This document shows, piece after piece, positions 41,014-50,870 of a stretch of 64,000 nt of DNA (the first letter of the stretch is position 1; every line of letters begins with the position of its first letter). A program made the translations under genes and the position numbers. The stretch comes from Actinoplanes flavus. GTDB lineage: Bacteria; Actinomycetota; Actinomycetes; Mycobacteriales; Micromonosporaceae. The notes beneath the pieces are model-generated. The model worked only from the letters and a program-made list of their open reading frames with translations, did no database searches and was not told the DNA's origin. Location of the stretch: the NCBI RefSeq assembly GCF_017592555.1, contig NZ_JAGFNS010000007.1, forward strand, positions 208,391 to 272,390, given 5' to 3'.

Positions 41014-42465
41014 TCACCCGCCGAACGACGCGAACAGGCCGCGGATGTCGTCGAAGACGCCGATCACCGCGCAGGCGAGCGGGATCAGCGCCATGATCGC
41101 GACGATGTCCAGGATGTCGGCGGCGCGTCCCAGGTACGGCGACGGCGCCTTGCGGCTGTAGATCAGCGCCGACGGCAGGGCCACCGCGACCACCACGGCC
41201 GCGCCGGCGACCAGCACCACCCCGGAGACGGCGCCGGTGACGACCGGGCCGACACCGATTCCGGCCAGCCCGGCCAGCCCGGCGGTGAGCAGCGGCACCC
41301 GCTGCTGCGGGGTGGGCAGCAGCCGGGCCCGCAGCAGCAGCGCGGCGATCGCGGCGACCATCAGCAGCACGGCCGCGGTGTCCGGACCGGACAGCGCCAG
41401 CCAGGTCATCGCCACCACACTGCAGATCGCCGCCGACAGGATGAACCCGGTCAGCATCTCGGCGGCCCGGACCACGGCGGCGAACACGTCCGCCCGGCGC
41501 GGCATCGGCTTGTCCGCCAGGATCTCCTCGGCCCGGTTCGGCAGTTCCGGGAACGGCAGCCGGCCCAGCCAGCCGGCCAGCACCGGGTACGCCGGGAGCA
41601 GCCCGATCGCGGCGGTCAGCGCCACCGCGGCGGCGCCCTCCGCGGACATCCCGGCGAGCGCCAGCGTGGCGGCCAGCAGACCGGTCAGGGCGGCCGCCAT
41701 GCCGGCCACGAAGAGACGGGCCGGCCCGGCCACCCCGGCGTGCCCGATCACGCTGACCACCAGCAGCGCGGACGAGCCGAGGACCAGGCCGGGCGCGCCG
41801 ATGCCGAGGAACCCGCCGCCGGGTTCGGTGAGCAGCCAGGCGCCACCGAAGAACGCGTACGGCAGCCCGCTCGCGGCGACCACGCCACCGGCGCCGGCGT
41901 CCCCGAACGCCCGGGACAGCAGGATCCCCAGGACCGCGCAGGCCAGCGACACGACCAGGGCGACCACGCCGGGCAGCACCCAGGCGGGGCCGGTGGCGGC
42001 CAGCCCGGCCAGGCCGAGCAGCAGGGCGGCGGCGGTGACCGCGAGCCCGCAGCGCCGGGTGGCGGCCGGGCCCCACGACCGGGCGGCCCGGCGGGAGCCG
42101 CTGGCGATCACCTCGACCACGTCGTCGTACGCCAGCTCCGGCCAGTCCTCCCGGGCCGGGTCGAGGTGCAGCAGCTCCCCGTCGCGGACGCCCTGCGCGG
42201 CCAGGTTGCGCCCGGGTTCGAGGGCGGTGCCGGTGGCGCGGCGCAGCACCCATCCGCCGTACCGTTCGGCCGGTTCGCCCAGCGCGCCCTCGGCGTGCCG
42301 GAGCAGGTGCGGCAGCAGTTCGGCGACGAGCATGTTGTCGGGCAGCGCGAGGTCGAGGCGGCGGGTCGGCGCCGCGATGGTGACCCGGGCCAGCGAGGGC
42401 CCGCCGGATGCGGGTGCGCTCACAGTGGACAACGTAGCAAGCTGCGAAGATCCATTCACGTGCAC
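41014..42465 (-). CDS. eccD: Type VII secretion protein EccD
   Basis: EccD forms the membrane vestibule of the ESX channel. The 483 residues comprise an N-terminal ubiquitin-like (YukD) domain (about 20-105, ARVTIAAPTRRLDLALPDNMLVAELLPHLL and ELLHLDP) and 11 membrane helices. The GTG at 42465 may be too early; internal GTG codons near residues 3 and 15 are alternatives, since the family similarity begins around residue 24. It is divergent from eccC with 49 bp between, so both transcripts share a small promoter region. Confidence 0.94.
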   Translation of the reverse strand: MHVNGSSQLATLSTVSAPASGGPSLARVTIAAPTRRLDLALPDNMLVAELLPHLLRHAEGALGEPAERYGGWVLRRATGTALEPGRNLAAQGVRDGELLHLDPAREDWPELAYDDVVEVIASGSRRAARSWGPAATRRCGLAVTAAALLLGLAGLAATGPAWVLPGVVALVVSLACAVLGILLSRAFGDAGAGGVVAASGLPYAFFGGAWLLTEPGGGFLGIGAPGLVLGSSALLVVSVIGHAGVAGPARLFVAGMAAALTGLLAATLALAGMSAEGAAAVALTAAIGLLPAYPVLAGWLGRLPFPELPNRAEEILADKPMPRRADVFAAVVRAAEMLTGFILSAAICSVVAMTWLALSGPDTAAVLLMVAAIAALLLRARLLPTPQQRVPLLTAGLAGLAGIGVGPVVTGAVSGVVLVAGAAVVVAVALPSALIYSRKAPSPYLGRAADILDIVAIMALIPLACAVIGVFDDIRGLFASFGG

Positions 42466-42514
42466 GAATGACGGATAGGATGGTCGTCGCTACGTCACTC
42501 ACGGGGAGCCCAGT

Positions 42515-45500
42515 GTGACAGTAACGATCATCAAGCGACCGCCGCGCCGGCCCGCGCCCGTGATGCCGTCCGGCGAGGTTCCGCTCGACCCGCCGCCCGA
42601 GGTGCCGCCGCCGCAAGGTAAGGGCTGGCAGCGGATGCTGATGATCCTGCCGATGGGCGCCGGGGCGGCCGCCATGGGCCTGATGATGGGCACCCAGCGC
42701 AGCGGCCCGATCGCCTACGTGGCCGGCGCGATGTACGGCGTCTCCATCCTCGGCATGATCGCGATGATGGCGGGCAACCAGAGCGGCCCCGGCAAACGCG
42801 AGATGATCGAGGCGCGGCGGCAGTACCTGCGGCATCTCTCCCAGCTCCGGGCCCAGCTGCGGGACACCATCCGCCGCCAGCGGGAGGCGCTCTACTACCG
42901 CAACCCGGATCCGGGGACACTCTGGACGTTCACCGAGAGCGGCCGCCTCTGGGAGCGCCGCCGCGGCGACGCCGACTTCACCGTGGTCCGGATCGCGGTC
43001 GGCCCGCAGGAGGTGGCCACCCGTCTCGTCCCGCCGCAGACCCGGCCGGTCGACGAGCTGGAGCCGCTCTGCGCCATGGCCCTGCGCCGGTTCGTGAGCA
43101 CCTACTCGGTGGTGCCGGATCTGCCGGTCTCGGTGGCGCTGCGCGACTTCTCGCACATCTACGTGCGCGGCGCCGACCAGCCGGTGCACGACTTCAGCCG
43201 GGCCCTGATCGCCCAGATGGCCACCTTCCACGCCCCCGACGACCTGCGGATCGGCGTCTGCGTGCCGGACCACGACCGCCCCCGCTGGGAGTGGGTGAAG
43301 TGGCTGCCGCACGGCCAGCATCCGGGCAAGACCGACGCCATCGGCCCGGTCCGGCTGGTCGCGCCGAGCGTCCCGGCGCTCGAGGCGATGCTCGACGACG
43401 TGCTGGTCAACCGGCCCCGGTTCGACCCGGCCGGCGCGCCCGGCGGCGGCCCGCACGTCATGGTGATCATCGACGGCGGTTCGACGGCCGGCTCCGACCA
43501 CCTGATGACCGAGGGCGGCGTCGCCGGGGTCACCATCGTCGACCTGTCGGTGCCGCCGCCCCGGCTGCTCGACGACAGCTCGGTGGTCCTGGAGATCGCC
43601 GCCGACGGCACGGTCACCGGCACCACGATGGACGGTCCCACCGAGGTTGGCCGGGCCGACGTGCTCAGCCTGCCGGAGGCCGAGGTGCTGGCCCGGGAGC
43701 TGGCGCCGCTGCGGCTGTCGGCCGCCTCGTTCGCCGACCAGCCGGCCATCTCCCAGGACACCGGGCTGGCCGAGCTGCTGGAACAAGCCGACCCGTACGG
43801 CATCGATCTCAACGAGCTGTGGGCCAGCCGCCCCAACCGGGACCGCCTGCGCGTCCCGATCGGGGTCGGTCTCGACGGCCGCCCGGTCGAGCTGGACCTG
43901 AAGGAGTCCGCGCAGGACGGCATGGGCCCCCACGGCCTGCTCGTCGGCGCCACCGGCTCCGGCAAGTCCGAGCTGCTGCGCACCCTGGTTCTGGCGCTCG
44001 CCATGACGCACAGCCCGGAGATCCTCAACCTGCTGCTGGTCGACTTCAAGGGCGGCGCCACGTTCGCCTCGCTGGACCGGCTGCCGCACACCGCCGCGAT
44101 GATCACCAACCTGGAGGACGAGCTGCCCCTGGTCGACCGGATGCTCGGCGCCATCCAGGGCGAGCTGACCCGGCGGCAGGAGCTGCTGCGCAAGGCCGGC
44201 AACTACGCGTCCCAGCGCGACTACGAGCGGGCCCGCTCGGCCGGGGTGCCGCTGGCCCCGCTGCCCAGCCTGCTGTTCATCGTCGACGAGTTCTCCGAGC
44301 TGCTCAGCGCCCGGCCCGACTTCATCGACATGTTCGTCCAGATCGGACGGGTCGGCCGGTCACTCGGCATCCACCTGCTGCTGGCCTCGCAGAAACTCGA
44401 GGAGGGGCGGCTGCGCGGGCTCGAGTCGCACCTGTCGTACCGGATCGGGTTGCGCACCTTCTCGTCGATGGAGAGCCGGGCCGTGCTCGGCGTGCCGGAC
44501 GCCTATGAACTGCCCCGATCGCCGGGACACGGCTATCTGCGTACCGGAACCGAGGGTTTGATCCGGGTGAAGGCCGCCTATGTCTCCGGGGTCGTCCGGC
44601 AGAACGGCGACCTGCCCGGCGCCGGCGGCCGGGGCGGCAACCCGATCCGCGACTTCTCCACCTTCTACGTGGCGCCGTTGCGCGACGACCTGCCGCCGGA
44701 GGACGACACACCCCAGGAGGAGACGACCGTCGGCGACACCCTGATCGAGGTGCTGGTCCGGCAGATGGAGGGCAAGGGCGCGCCGGCCCACGAGGTGTGG
44801 CTGCCGCCGCTGGACAAGGCGCCCACCCTGGGCCAGATGCTGCCGCCGGTGGTCACCGTGCCGGAGCGCGGGCTCACCGTCGACACCGAGGAACGGTTCG
44901 GGGCCCTGCACGCGCTCGGCGGGATCATCGACAAGCCGTACGAGCAGCGCCGCGACCCGATGTGGCTGGACCTGTCCGGGGCGGCCGGCAACGTGATGGT
45001 GGTCGGGTCCGCCCAGTCCGGCAAGTCCAACCTGCTGCGCACCCTGGTGGTCAGCCTGGCGCTCACCCACACCCCGCGTGAGGCGCAGTTCTACGGGCTC
45101 GACTTCGGCGGCGGCCCGCTCAGCGCGCTCGCCGACCTGCCGCACGTCGGCGGCGTGGCCACCCGGCGGGACGTGGACAAGGTCCGCCGCACCATCGCCG
45201 AGCTGCACGGGCTGATGCGGGCCCGGGAGGAGATGTTCGCGCGGGAGAACGTGGAGGGCGTCGCGGCGTACCGGCGGGCCAAGGCGCAGGGCCGGTACGC
45301 CGAGGACGCGTTCGGTGACGTCTTCCTGGTGGTGGACGGCTGGTCCACCTTGCGCACCGAGTTCGAGGACCTGGAAGGCACCGTGCACGAGCTGGCCAAC
45401 CGCGGGCTCGGTTTCGGCATCCACATCCTGGCCGCCACGAACCGGTGGATGGACGTGCGGCCGCAGATCCGCGACGTCTTCGGCACCCGCGTCGAGCTGC

Positions 45501-46465
45501 GCCTCGGCGAGGCCAGCGACTCGGTGATCAACCGGCGGGAGGCGGTCAACGTGCCGGAGGCCGCGCCCGGCCGCGGCCTCACCCCGGACGGCTACCACTT
45601 CCTCGCCGCCCTGCCCCGCATCGACCGGGAGCAGCGCGTCGACGACCTGGCCGACGCGGTCGCCGACCTGGTCCGGCACGTCGCCGGCCACTGGACCACC
45701 ACACCCGCCCCGCCGGTGCGCCTGCTGCCGGCCGAGCTGCCGTTCGAGGCGCTGCCCCCGGCCCGCGGCGGCGCCGTCCCGATCGGCATCGCCGAGGTCG
45801 ACCTGCAACCCGTCCACCTCGACTTCGACGCCGAACCGCACGCGCTGCTCTTCGGTGACGTGGAGAGCGGCAAGAGCTCCTTCCTGCGCAGCCTGGCCCG
45901 GTCCATCGCCGCGTCGCACACCCCCGCCGAGGCCCGGCTGCTCCTCGTCGACCTGCGGCGCAGCCTGCTCGGCTGCGTCGCCCCCGAGCACACCATCGGC
46001 TACGGCACCTCACACCAGGTCACCGCCGACCTGATCAACCAGGTGGCGGTAGCCATGCGGGAACGCCTGCCCGGCCCGGACGTCACCCCCGAGATGCTCA
46101 GCAACCGCGGCTGGTGGAAGGGACCCGAGCTCTACGTCCTCGTCGACGACTTCGACCTGATCGCATCGGCCAGCCCGAACCCGCTCACCCCACTGCTCGA
46201 ATTCCTGCCCCAGGCCCGCGACATCGGCCTGCACGTGGTGATCACCCGCCGGATCGGCGGCGCCGCGCGGGCCATGTTCGACCCGGTCATCGGCCGTATC
46301 CGGGAACTCGCCTCACCCGGGATCATGATGTCCGGATCCCGCGAGGAGGGCCCGCTCTTCGGCACCATCAAACCCCAGCCGCTGCCGCCGGGCCGCGCGT
46401 GGATGATCACCCGACGGCACGGCGCGCGGTTGGTCCAGCTGGCGTGGTCCCCTCCGGCCCGTTGA
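42515..46465 (+). CDS. eccC: Type VII secretion ATPase EccC (fused EccCa-EccCb)
   Basis: EccC is the FtsK/SpoIIIE-type motor that recognises substrates and drives export. The 1316-residue protein has two N-terminal membrane helices (about 48-92) and three ATPase domains in a row. Walker A motifs are GATGSGKSE (about 478), GSAQSGKSN (about 830) and GDVESGKSS (about 1114). Walker B-like strands are LLLVDFKGG, FYGLDFGGG and LLLVDLRRS. The first domain also has FIVDEFSELL and LLASQKL, so it looks active. It is a single polypeptide, as in most non-mycobacterial systems, whereas some mycobacteria split it. The GTG start is preceded by GGGGAG. Confidence 0.96.
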   Translation: MTVTIIKRPPRRPAPVMPSGEVPLDPPPEVPPPQGKGWQRMLMILPMGAGAAAMGLMMGTQRSGPIAYVAGAMYGVSILGMIAMMAGNQSGPGKREMIEARRQYLRHLSQLRAQLRDTIRRQREALYYRNPDPGTLWTFTESGRLWERRRGDADFTVVRIAVGPQEVATRLVPPQTRPVDELEPLCAMALRRFVSTYSVVPDLPVSVALRDFSHIYVRGADQPVHDFSRALIAQMATFHAPDDLRIGVCVPDHDRPRWEWVKWLPHGQHPGKTDAIGPVRLVAPSVPALEAMLDDVLVNRPRFDPAGAPGGGPHVMVIIDGGSTAGSDHLMTEGGVAGVTIVDLSVPPPRLLDDSSVVLEIAADGTVTGTTMDGPTEVGRADVLSLPEAEVLARELAPLRLSAASFADQPAISQDTGLAELLEQADPYGIDLNELWASRPNRDRLRVPIGVGLDGRPVELDLKESAQDGMGPHGLLVGATGSGKSELLRTLVLALAMTHSPEILNLLLVDFKGGATFASLDRLPHTAAMITNLEDELPLVDRMLGAIQGELTRRQELLRKAGNYASQRDYERARSAGVPLAPLPSLLFIVDEFSELLSARPDFIDMFVQIGRVGRSLGIHLLLASQKLEEGRLRGLESHLSYRIGLRTFSSMESRAVLGVPDAYELPRSPGHGYLRTGTEGLIRVKAAYVSGVVRQNGDLPGAGGRGGNPIRDFSTFYVAPLRDDLPPEDDTPQEETTVGDTLIEVLVRQMEGKGAPAHEVWLPPLDKAPTLGQMLPPVVTVPERGLTVDTEERFGALHALGGIIDKPYEQRRDPMWLDLSGAAGNVMVVGSAQSGKSNLLRTLVVSLALTHTPREAQFYGLDFGGGPLSALADLPHVGGVATRRDVDKVRRTIAELHGLMRAREEMFARENVEGVAAYRRAKAQGRYAEDAFGDVFLVVDGWSTLRTEFEDLEGTVHELANRGLGFGIHILAATNRWMDVRPQIRDVFGTRVELRLGEASDSVINRREAVNVPEAAPGRGLTPDGYHFLAALPRIDREQRVDDLADAVADLVRHVAGHWTTTPAPPVRLLPAELPFEALPPARGGAVPIGIAEVDLQPVHLDFDAEPHALLFGDVESGKSSFLRSLARSIAASHTPAEARLLLVDLRRSLLGCVAPEHTIGYGTSHQVTADLINQVAVAMRERLPGPDVTPEMLSNRGWWKGPELYVLVDDFDLIASASPNPLTPLLEFLPQARDIGLHVVITRRIGGAARAMFDPVIGRIRELASPGIMMSGSREEGPLFGTIKPQPLPPGRAWMITRRHGARLVQLAWSPPAR

Positions 46466-46595
46466 TCTCCTTTCCGGTACGCGTGTCCCCGCCCCGCCGT
46501 ATTCCGGTCGTCCCCGTGAGTCCACGCGAGCATCTGCCCGGTCCGGGCCGTGCCGCGCCCGCCGGGCGTGAGTGGGTGGTCCGCCTGGGGTGGGG

Positions 46596-47579
46596 TCAGC
46601 GGCGGGGGAGGCCGATGTACTGCTGCTCGATCGAAGTCTGGTTCAGGAACAGGTAACGGTCGTCGCCGTCGCCGATCAGCGCCATCATGTCGTCGTTCAT
46701 CGACTGGAGGAGCCGGCCGCTCTGCGGGCGCAGCTTGAGGGCGGCCGCCGCCAGGGTCGCCTCGTCGCCACCGAGCCGCTGGAGGACCACCAGCCCGGCC
46801 TCCTGCACGGCCGCCACCCCGGGCCGGTCCAGTTGCCGCAGGATGGTGAGCTGGGTGTGCCACGGGCCCAGTGGCGGGCTCGCCGCCGGGCCGGTCATCC
46901 CCAGGTCGAAGACGGTCATCAGCGGTGTCTGGGCGGTCCCGCCGTACGGCCCGGCCGGCTCCTGCCCGATCACGGTGAGCCGATGCTGCTGCCCGGTGGC
47001 CCGCTCCCCGAACCCGGTCCACGCCCGTGGCTCGGTCGTCACCACGACCACCCGCACCCCGACCGAGAACGCCCGGAAGATCAACAGTTGGGCCGCCCAC
47101 ACACCGCCGACCAGCGTGACCCGGACCGGCTCGGGGGCGAACAACCGCAACGGCACCGGCGTCTGCCGCTGGTCCCGCCCGAGCAGCAGCCCCGGCGGCG
47201 CGGCCGGGGTGACCGTCACCCGGCGCAACCCGGCCCGCGGGACCGCGTGCCAGCCGATCCGCAGCCGGCTGACCCGCCCCGACGGCCCGGTCCGCTCCGG
47301 CCCGCCGGCACCGTCGCCCGGACCCGTCGGCGGCCCGTCCGGCGGGCGCTCCGGCGCGAACGTCCCCGGCCGGGCCAGCGGCGCCGCCGTCACCGCCGGA
47401 GCGGCAAGGCCCCGGGCCACCGGCTCGGCCACCGCCTGCTGATGGACGGACGGGTCGGCGGGCGCCGGCCGCTGCGCCGGCACCGAGGCCCGCCCCGACG
47501 TCACCTGCCCCGGCTGCCGGGGAGCGGGTGCCGGCTGCTGATAGGCGGCCCCACCCTCCTGCGGCCACGGCTGGCTCAT
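46596..47579 (-). CDS. Type VII secretion-associated protein of unknown function
   Basis: This 327-residue protein has a Pro/Gln/Ala-rich disordered N-terminus (about 1-110). A folded domain with beta-strand pattern follows (RLRIGWHAVPRAGLRRVTVTP, VRVTLVGGVWAAQLLIFRAFSVGVRVVVVTTEPRAW) and a C-terminal helix-rich region (VAAVQEAGLVVLQRLGGDEATLAAAALKL). The last strand contains DDRYLFLNQTSIEQQYIGLP. I recognise no family. It lies 46 bp downstream of eccE on the same strand and converges on eccC, so it probably belongs to the secretion complex or its cytoplasmic chaperones. Confidence 0.78.
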   Translation of the reverse strand: MSQPWPQEGGAAYQQPAPAPRQPGQVTSGRASVPAQRPAPADPSVHQQAVAEPVARGLAAPAVTAAPLARPGTFAPERPPDGPPTGPGDGAGGPERTGPSGRVSRLRIGWHAVPRAGLRRVTVTPAAPPGLLLGRDQRQTPVPLRLFAPEPVRVTLVGGVWAAQLLIFRAFSVGVRVVVVTTEPRAWTGFGERATGQQHRLTVIGQEPAGPYGGTAQTPLMTVFDLGMTGPAASPPLGPWHTQLTILRQLDRPGVAAVQEAGLVVLQRLGGDEATLAAAALKLRPQSGRLLQSMNDDMMALIGDGDDRYLFLNQTSIEQQYIGLPRR

Positions 47580-47625
47580 CGCCGGCCACCCCCGCTCAGC
47601 CGATGACCCGGTCCGTGTCCGTTGC

Positions 47626-48966
47626 TCATCCCGCGCCACCTCCGGTCGGGGCGGTCGCGTAGGCGGCCGGGCCCTGCTCGCCGTCGAGGGGGAGCAGCGC
47701 GCCGCCGGCCCGCCGGACGCCCTCCTGGAGAACCCGGTCCAGGGCGGCCAGGTCCGCGTCCGGGCGGGTCGCCATCCGGATGAACGCGCGCACCGCCACC
47801 TCGTCCCCGTCTCCGGCCCGCAGCAGCAGCGCCACACTGGTCTGCGCGGCCGGGGCGGTCGCCGCCCAGGCGAACAGCGACCCGATCTCGGCGGCCGACG
47901 CCGGCCAGGTCTGCAGCCAGTACGTCCGGTGGATCAGCCGCGCCGACCGCCAGTGCGTCCACGCCTCGTCCACGCCCGGGCCGTCGGCCAGCGCCCACGG
48001 CTCCACATCGCACGACCGGGCCAGCAGGGCCAGCAGCTGATCGGCGTCCAGCGGCTTGCCGGCGATCCCGAGCCGCCGGAGGTTGGCCGCCACCTTCCGG
48101 CCCAGCCCGGCGACCAGCGTGGCGGCCGCCTCCGGGTCGGCGGTGTGGTCGAGCAGCGCCTCGGCCAGCGCCTGCGCGTCGATCCGGACGCTGATCGACG
48201 TCTCCCGGTACGCCGGCACCGGCCCGGCGCTCACCGACTCCACCAACTGCCGGTACGACGCCCCGGACGGCGAGGCGGCCGGCACGTCCGGGCTGGGGGC
48301 CGGCACCGTGTGCGTGACCAGCTCCATCACGAGGCCCGGCTGCCCGGTGCCGGCGAGCGTTCCGGCCAGTGCGTCGAGTGGCATCTCGGTGACGGCCGGG
48401 CCGACGGCGACGACGCTGTACCAGCCGGCCTCGTCCCGGGCCACACCGACGGTGCCGTCCGCCGCGGTCACGTCCCGTACGGTCAGGCCGGGCGCCACCG
48501 AACGCAGCGCGGCCAGCACCGGCCCGGACCGCGGATCCCGCCGGGCGGCCCGGCGGCGGCGGTGCTCGGCGGCGACCCGCCGGTGCTCCAGCCACCAGCG
48601 GTGCTGCCGGCGGGAGAAGAAGACCAGCATCACCGCGGCCGCGCCGGCCACGGTGACCAGCAGGGTGGCGACGTCCTGTGTGACGGCGAAGACGAGGGCC
48701 AGCGCCGCCGCCTCGGCCGCCACGATCTGCGCCAGGCTGAACGGGCCCAGATGACCGCGCCGGGGCACGGCCCGGACCACGCCCTCCGGCGGCCGGGACT
48801 GCGGCGCGGGCCGCGACACCGGCCGTGGCGGGGGAAGAGGTGCCCCGGCGTTACCGCGAACCGGTGTGCCCGGGGGAGGAGGTGGAACGGCGCTGCCGCG
48901 AACCGGTGTGCCCGGCGGCCGCAGCGGCGCGGCGGCGCCGTACGTCGGTCCCTCACCCCGGTGCAC
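47626..48966 (-). CDS. eccE: Type VII secretion protein EccE
   Basis: EccE borders the ESX membrane complex. The 446 residues start with a Pro-rich tail, then two adjacent membrane helices (about 78-120: FSLAQIVAAEAAALALVFAVTQ and VATLLVTVAGAAAVMLVFFSRR), then a cytoplasmic domain with repeated strands and helices (WYSVVAVGP, TSISVRIDAQALAEALL, YWLQTWPA). This helix-pair-then-large-domain layout and its position among ecc genes identify it. The start is GTG at 48966. It is 49 bp downstream of the AAA gene and probably co-transcribed with it. Confidence 0.87.
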   Translation of the reverse strand: MHRGEGPTYGAAAPLRPPGTPVRGSAVPPPPPGTPVRGNAGAPLPPPRPVSRPAPQSRPPEGVVRAVPRRGHLGPFSLAQIVAAEAAALALVFAVTQDVATLLVTVAGAAAVMLVFFSRRQHRWWLEHRRVAAEHRRRRAARRDPRSGPVLAALRSVAPGLTVRDVTAADGTVGVARDEAGWYSVVAVGPAVTEMPLDALAGTLAGTGQPGLVMELVTHTVPAPSPDVPAASPSGASYRQLVESVSAGPVPAYRETSISVRIDAQALAEALLDHTADPEAAATLVAGLGRKVAANLRRLGIAGKPLDADQLLALLARSCDVEPWALADGPGVDEAWTHWRSARLIHRTYWLQTWPASAAEIGSLFAWAATAPAAQTSVALLLRAGDGDEVAVRAFIRMATRPDADLAALDRVLQEGVRRAGGALLPLDGEQGPAAYATAPTGGGAG

Positions 48967-49015
48967 CCGTCCGCCTCCCCGTACCGTCGGTATCGGTCTG
49001 CCGCCTCACCGTAGT

Positions 49016-50674
49016 TCAGCGGATCGCCACCCGCAGATCCGCGAGCATCAACGTCCGCAGATCGTCGCGGCTGGGCATCCGGCCCATCGCCCGCAGCCGG
49101 CCGGACTGCGCCTTCCGCATGCCCTCCAGCAGTTTGCGGGCCTCCCGGGCGTTGCCGAAGTTCCGGTCCCGCTCCAGCTGTCCGAAGTGCTCCCACAGCG
49201 CCTCCGGCAGGCCCTCGTCGAAGACGTAGTCGTCGTTGCGGGCGATCCGGTCGGCGATCCGCACGAGTTCGTCCGGCCCGTAGTTCTCGAACTCCAGGGT
49301 CTTGGCGAACCGGGACGCCAGACCGGAGTTGGCGTCCAGGAAGTCCGACATCTCCCGGGTGTAGCCGGCGACGATCACCGCGACCTGGTCCCGGTGGTCC
49401 TCCATCAACTTCACCAGGGTGTCGATCGCCTCCTGACCGAAGTCGGCGGCCGCCCCACCGGCGCGGGCCAGCGTGTACGCCTCGTCGATGAACAGCACGC
49501 CGCCCATCGCGTCCTCGAACACCTTGGTGGCCTTCTCCGCGGTGTGCCCGATGTACTGCCCGACCAGATCGCGGCGGGACACCTCACGGAACCGCCCGTT
49601 CGGCAGCACCCCCAGCGCTTTCAGCAGCTGGCCGTAGATCCGGGCCACGGTCGTCTTCCCGGTGCCGGGAGCGCCCGTGAAGATCAGGTGGTGGCTGACC
49701 GCGCCCACCGACAGGCCCGCACCGCGCCGCCACTCGTTCACCTGGATCTCGTCGATCAGGGCCCGGACCTCGTTCTTCACCCCGGCCAGGCCGATCATCG
49801 AGTCGAGTTCGGTGAGCAGCCGGTCCACCTCGGCGGCGTCCTGTGCGGCGCCGGCCGCGACCACGCCGGCCCGCGGCAGCCCGCCGGTGTCGGTCAGCGT
49901 CACCGTGGCCCGCGCGCCCGGGTCGACGGCGACCGGTGGCTCCGCGGTCTGCTCGACCCGGCACTGCTCGACGACCGCCGTGCAGCCCGGCCCGATCACG
50001 ATCCCGGAACCGTGCGTCTGATGCACCCAGGTCTCCACGATCCGGGTCACGCTCGCGTAGGCCACCACGATGCCCGCGTCACCGGTGCCGGAGACCTCGC
50101 AGCGCTCGATCACCGGGCGGGCCGACTGGTAGACGTAGACCCCCCGGTAGCCGCAGTCGCTCACCTTGGTGCCGCGGATCTCCGGGTCGGCGCCCAGCCG
50201 CACGATCACCCCGTCGTCGGAGACGCCGCGGATCTCGCACGAGTCGACCGTGCCGCCCGCGTCGGAGTAGACGAACCCGTGCTGACCGCGCACCACCCGC
50301 ACCTCGGTGGCGTCGACCAGGGATCCGCCGTCGGCGTGCAGGGCCGAGCCGTAGCCCGCGGACAGCTCGCAGCGCCGCAGCCGCACCCGGCCGCCGCCGA
50401 TCGCCACGGCCGGATAGTCGTCCGAGGTGAGGGCCAGCCCTTCCACCTCGACGTCGCCCGACGACACGGCCAGCGCCGGACCGTCCAGACCGGACGCGTC
50501 CACGACGGCGGAGCCGGGATCGCCGGAGGCGCGCACGGTGAGGCGGCGCCCGGTCAGATCGATGCGCTCCCGGTAGGTGCCGGGAGCCAGGACGACGGTG
50601 GCCCCGTCCGGGGCGACCTCGAGAGCGTCGCGGAGAGTCGGGTACGTGCCGGGGACCGCCAGGGTGCTGACCAC
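49016..50674 (-). CDS. Right-handed beta-helix/AAA ATPase fusion, EccA- and CbbX-like
   Basis: The 552-residue protein has an N-terminal right-handed parallel beta-helix (about 1-245) of short repeated strands such as GPALAVSSGDVEVEGLALTSDD and ARPVIERCEVSGTGDAGIVVAY. The C-terminal AAA domain (about 270-552) has Walker A GAPGTGKTTVARIYG (about 335), Walker B GGVLFIDEAYTLAR (about 393) and the sensor RFAKTLEFENYG segment. The AAA domain is the EccA/SpoVK/CbbX type. EccA of ESX systems normally has a TPR domain in front, so here the TPR is replaced by a beta-helix. It is the first gene of the run that leads to eccE. GTG start at 50674. Confidence 0.9.
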   Translation of the reverse strand: MVSTLAVPGTYPTLRDALEVAPDGATVVLAPGTYRERIDLTGRRLTVRASGDPGSAVVDASGLDGPALAVSSGDVEVEGLALTSDDYPAVAIGGGRVRLRRCELSAGYGSALHADGGSLVDATEVRVVRGQHGFVYSDAGGTVDSCEIRGVSDDGVIVRLGADPEIRGTKVSDCGYRGVYVYQSARPVIERCEVSGTGDAGIVVAYASVTRIVETWVHQTHGSGIVIGPGCTAVVEQCRVEQTAEPPVAVDPGARATVTLTDTGGLPRAGVVAAGAAQDAAEVDRLLTELDSMIGLAGVKNEVRALIDEIQVNEWRRGAGLSVGAVSHHLIFTGAPGTGKTTVARIYGQLLKALGVLPNGRFREVSRRDLVGQYIGHTAEKATKVFEDAMGGVLFIDEAYTLARAGGAAADFGQEAIDTLVKLMEDHRDQVAVIVAGYTREMSDFLDANSGLASRFAKTLEFENYGPDELVRIADRIARNDDYVFDEGLPEALWEHFGQLERDRNFGNAREARKLLEGMRKAQSGRLRAMGRMPSRDDLRTLMLADLRVAIR

Positions 50675-50870
50675 GAGCGGAGCTCCTTCGTGCGAGTCTG
50701 CGTCACCGTCCGGCGTGGACCGCCGGAAAGCGGCGTAGACCCGAGGCTAGCGCCCCGAACGAATCATGAAGGCCCCCGTCGATGAATCAACCCCCTTTTC
50801 GGTACGCCAGACAGCCCCCACCCCCAAAACGGCCAACCTCACCTGAGCGGCGGTGCACTCACCCTCCCCC

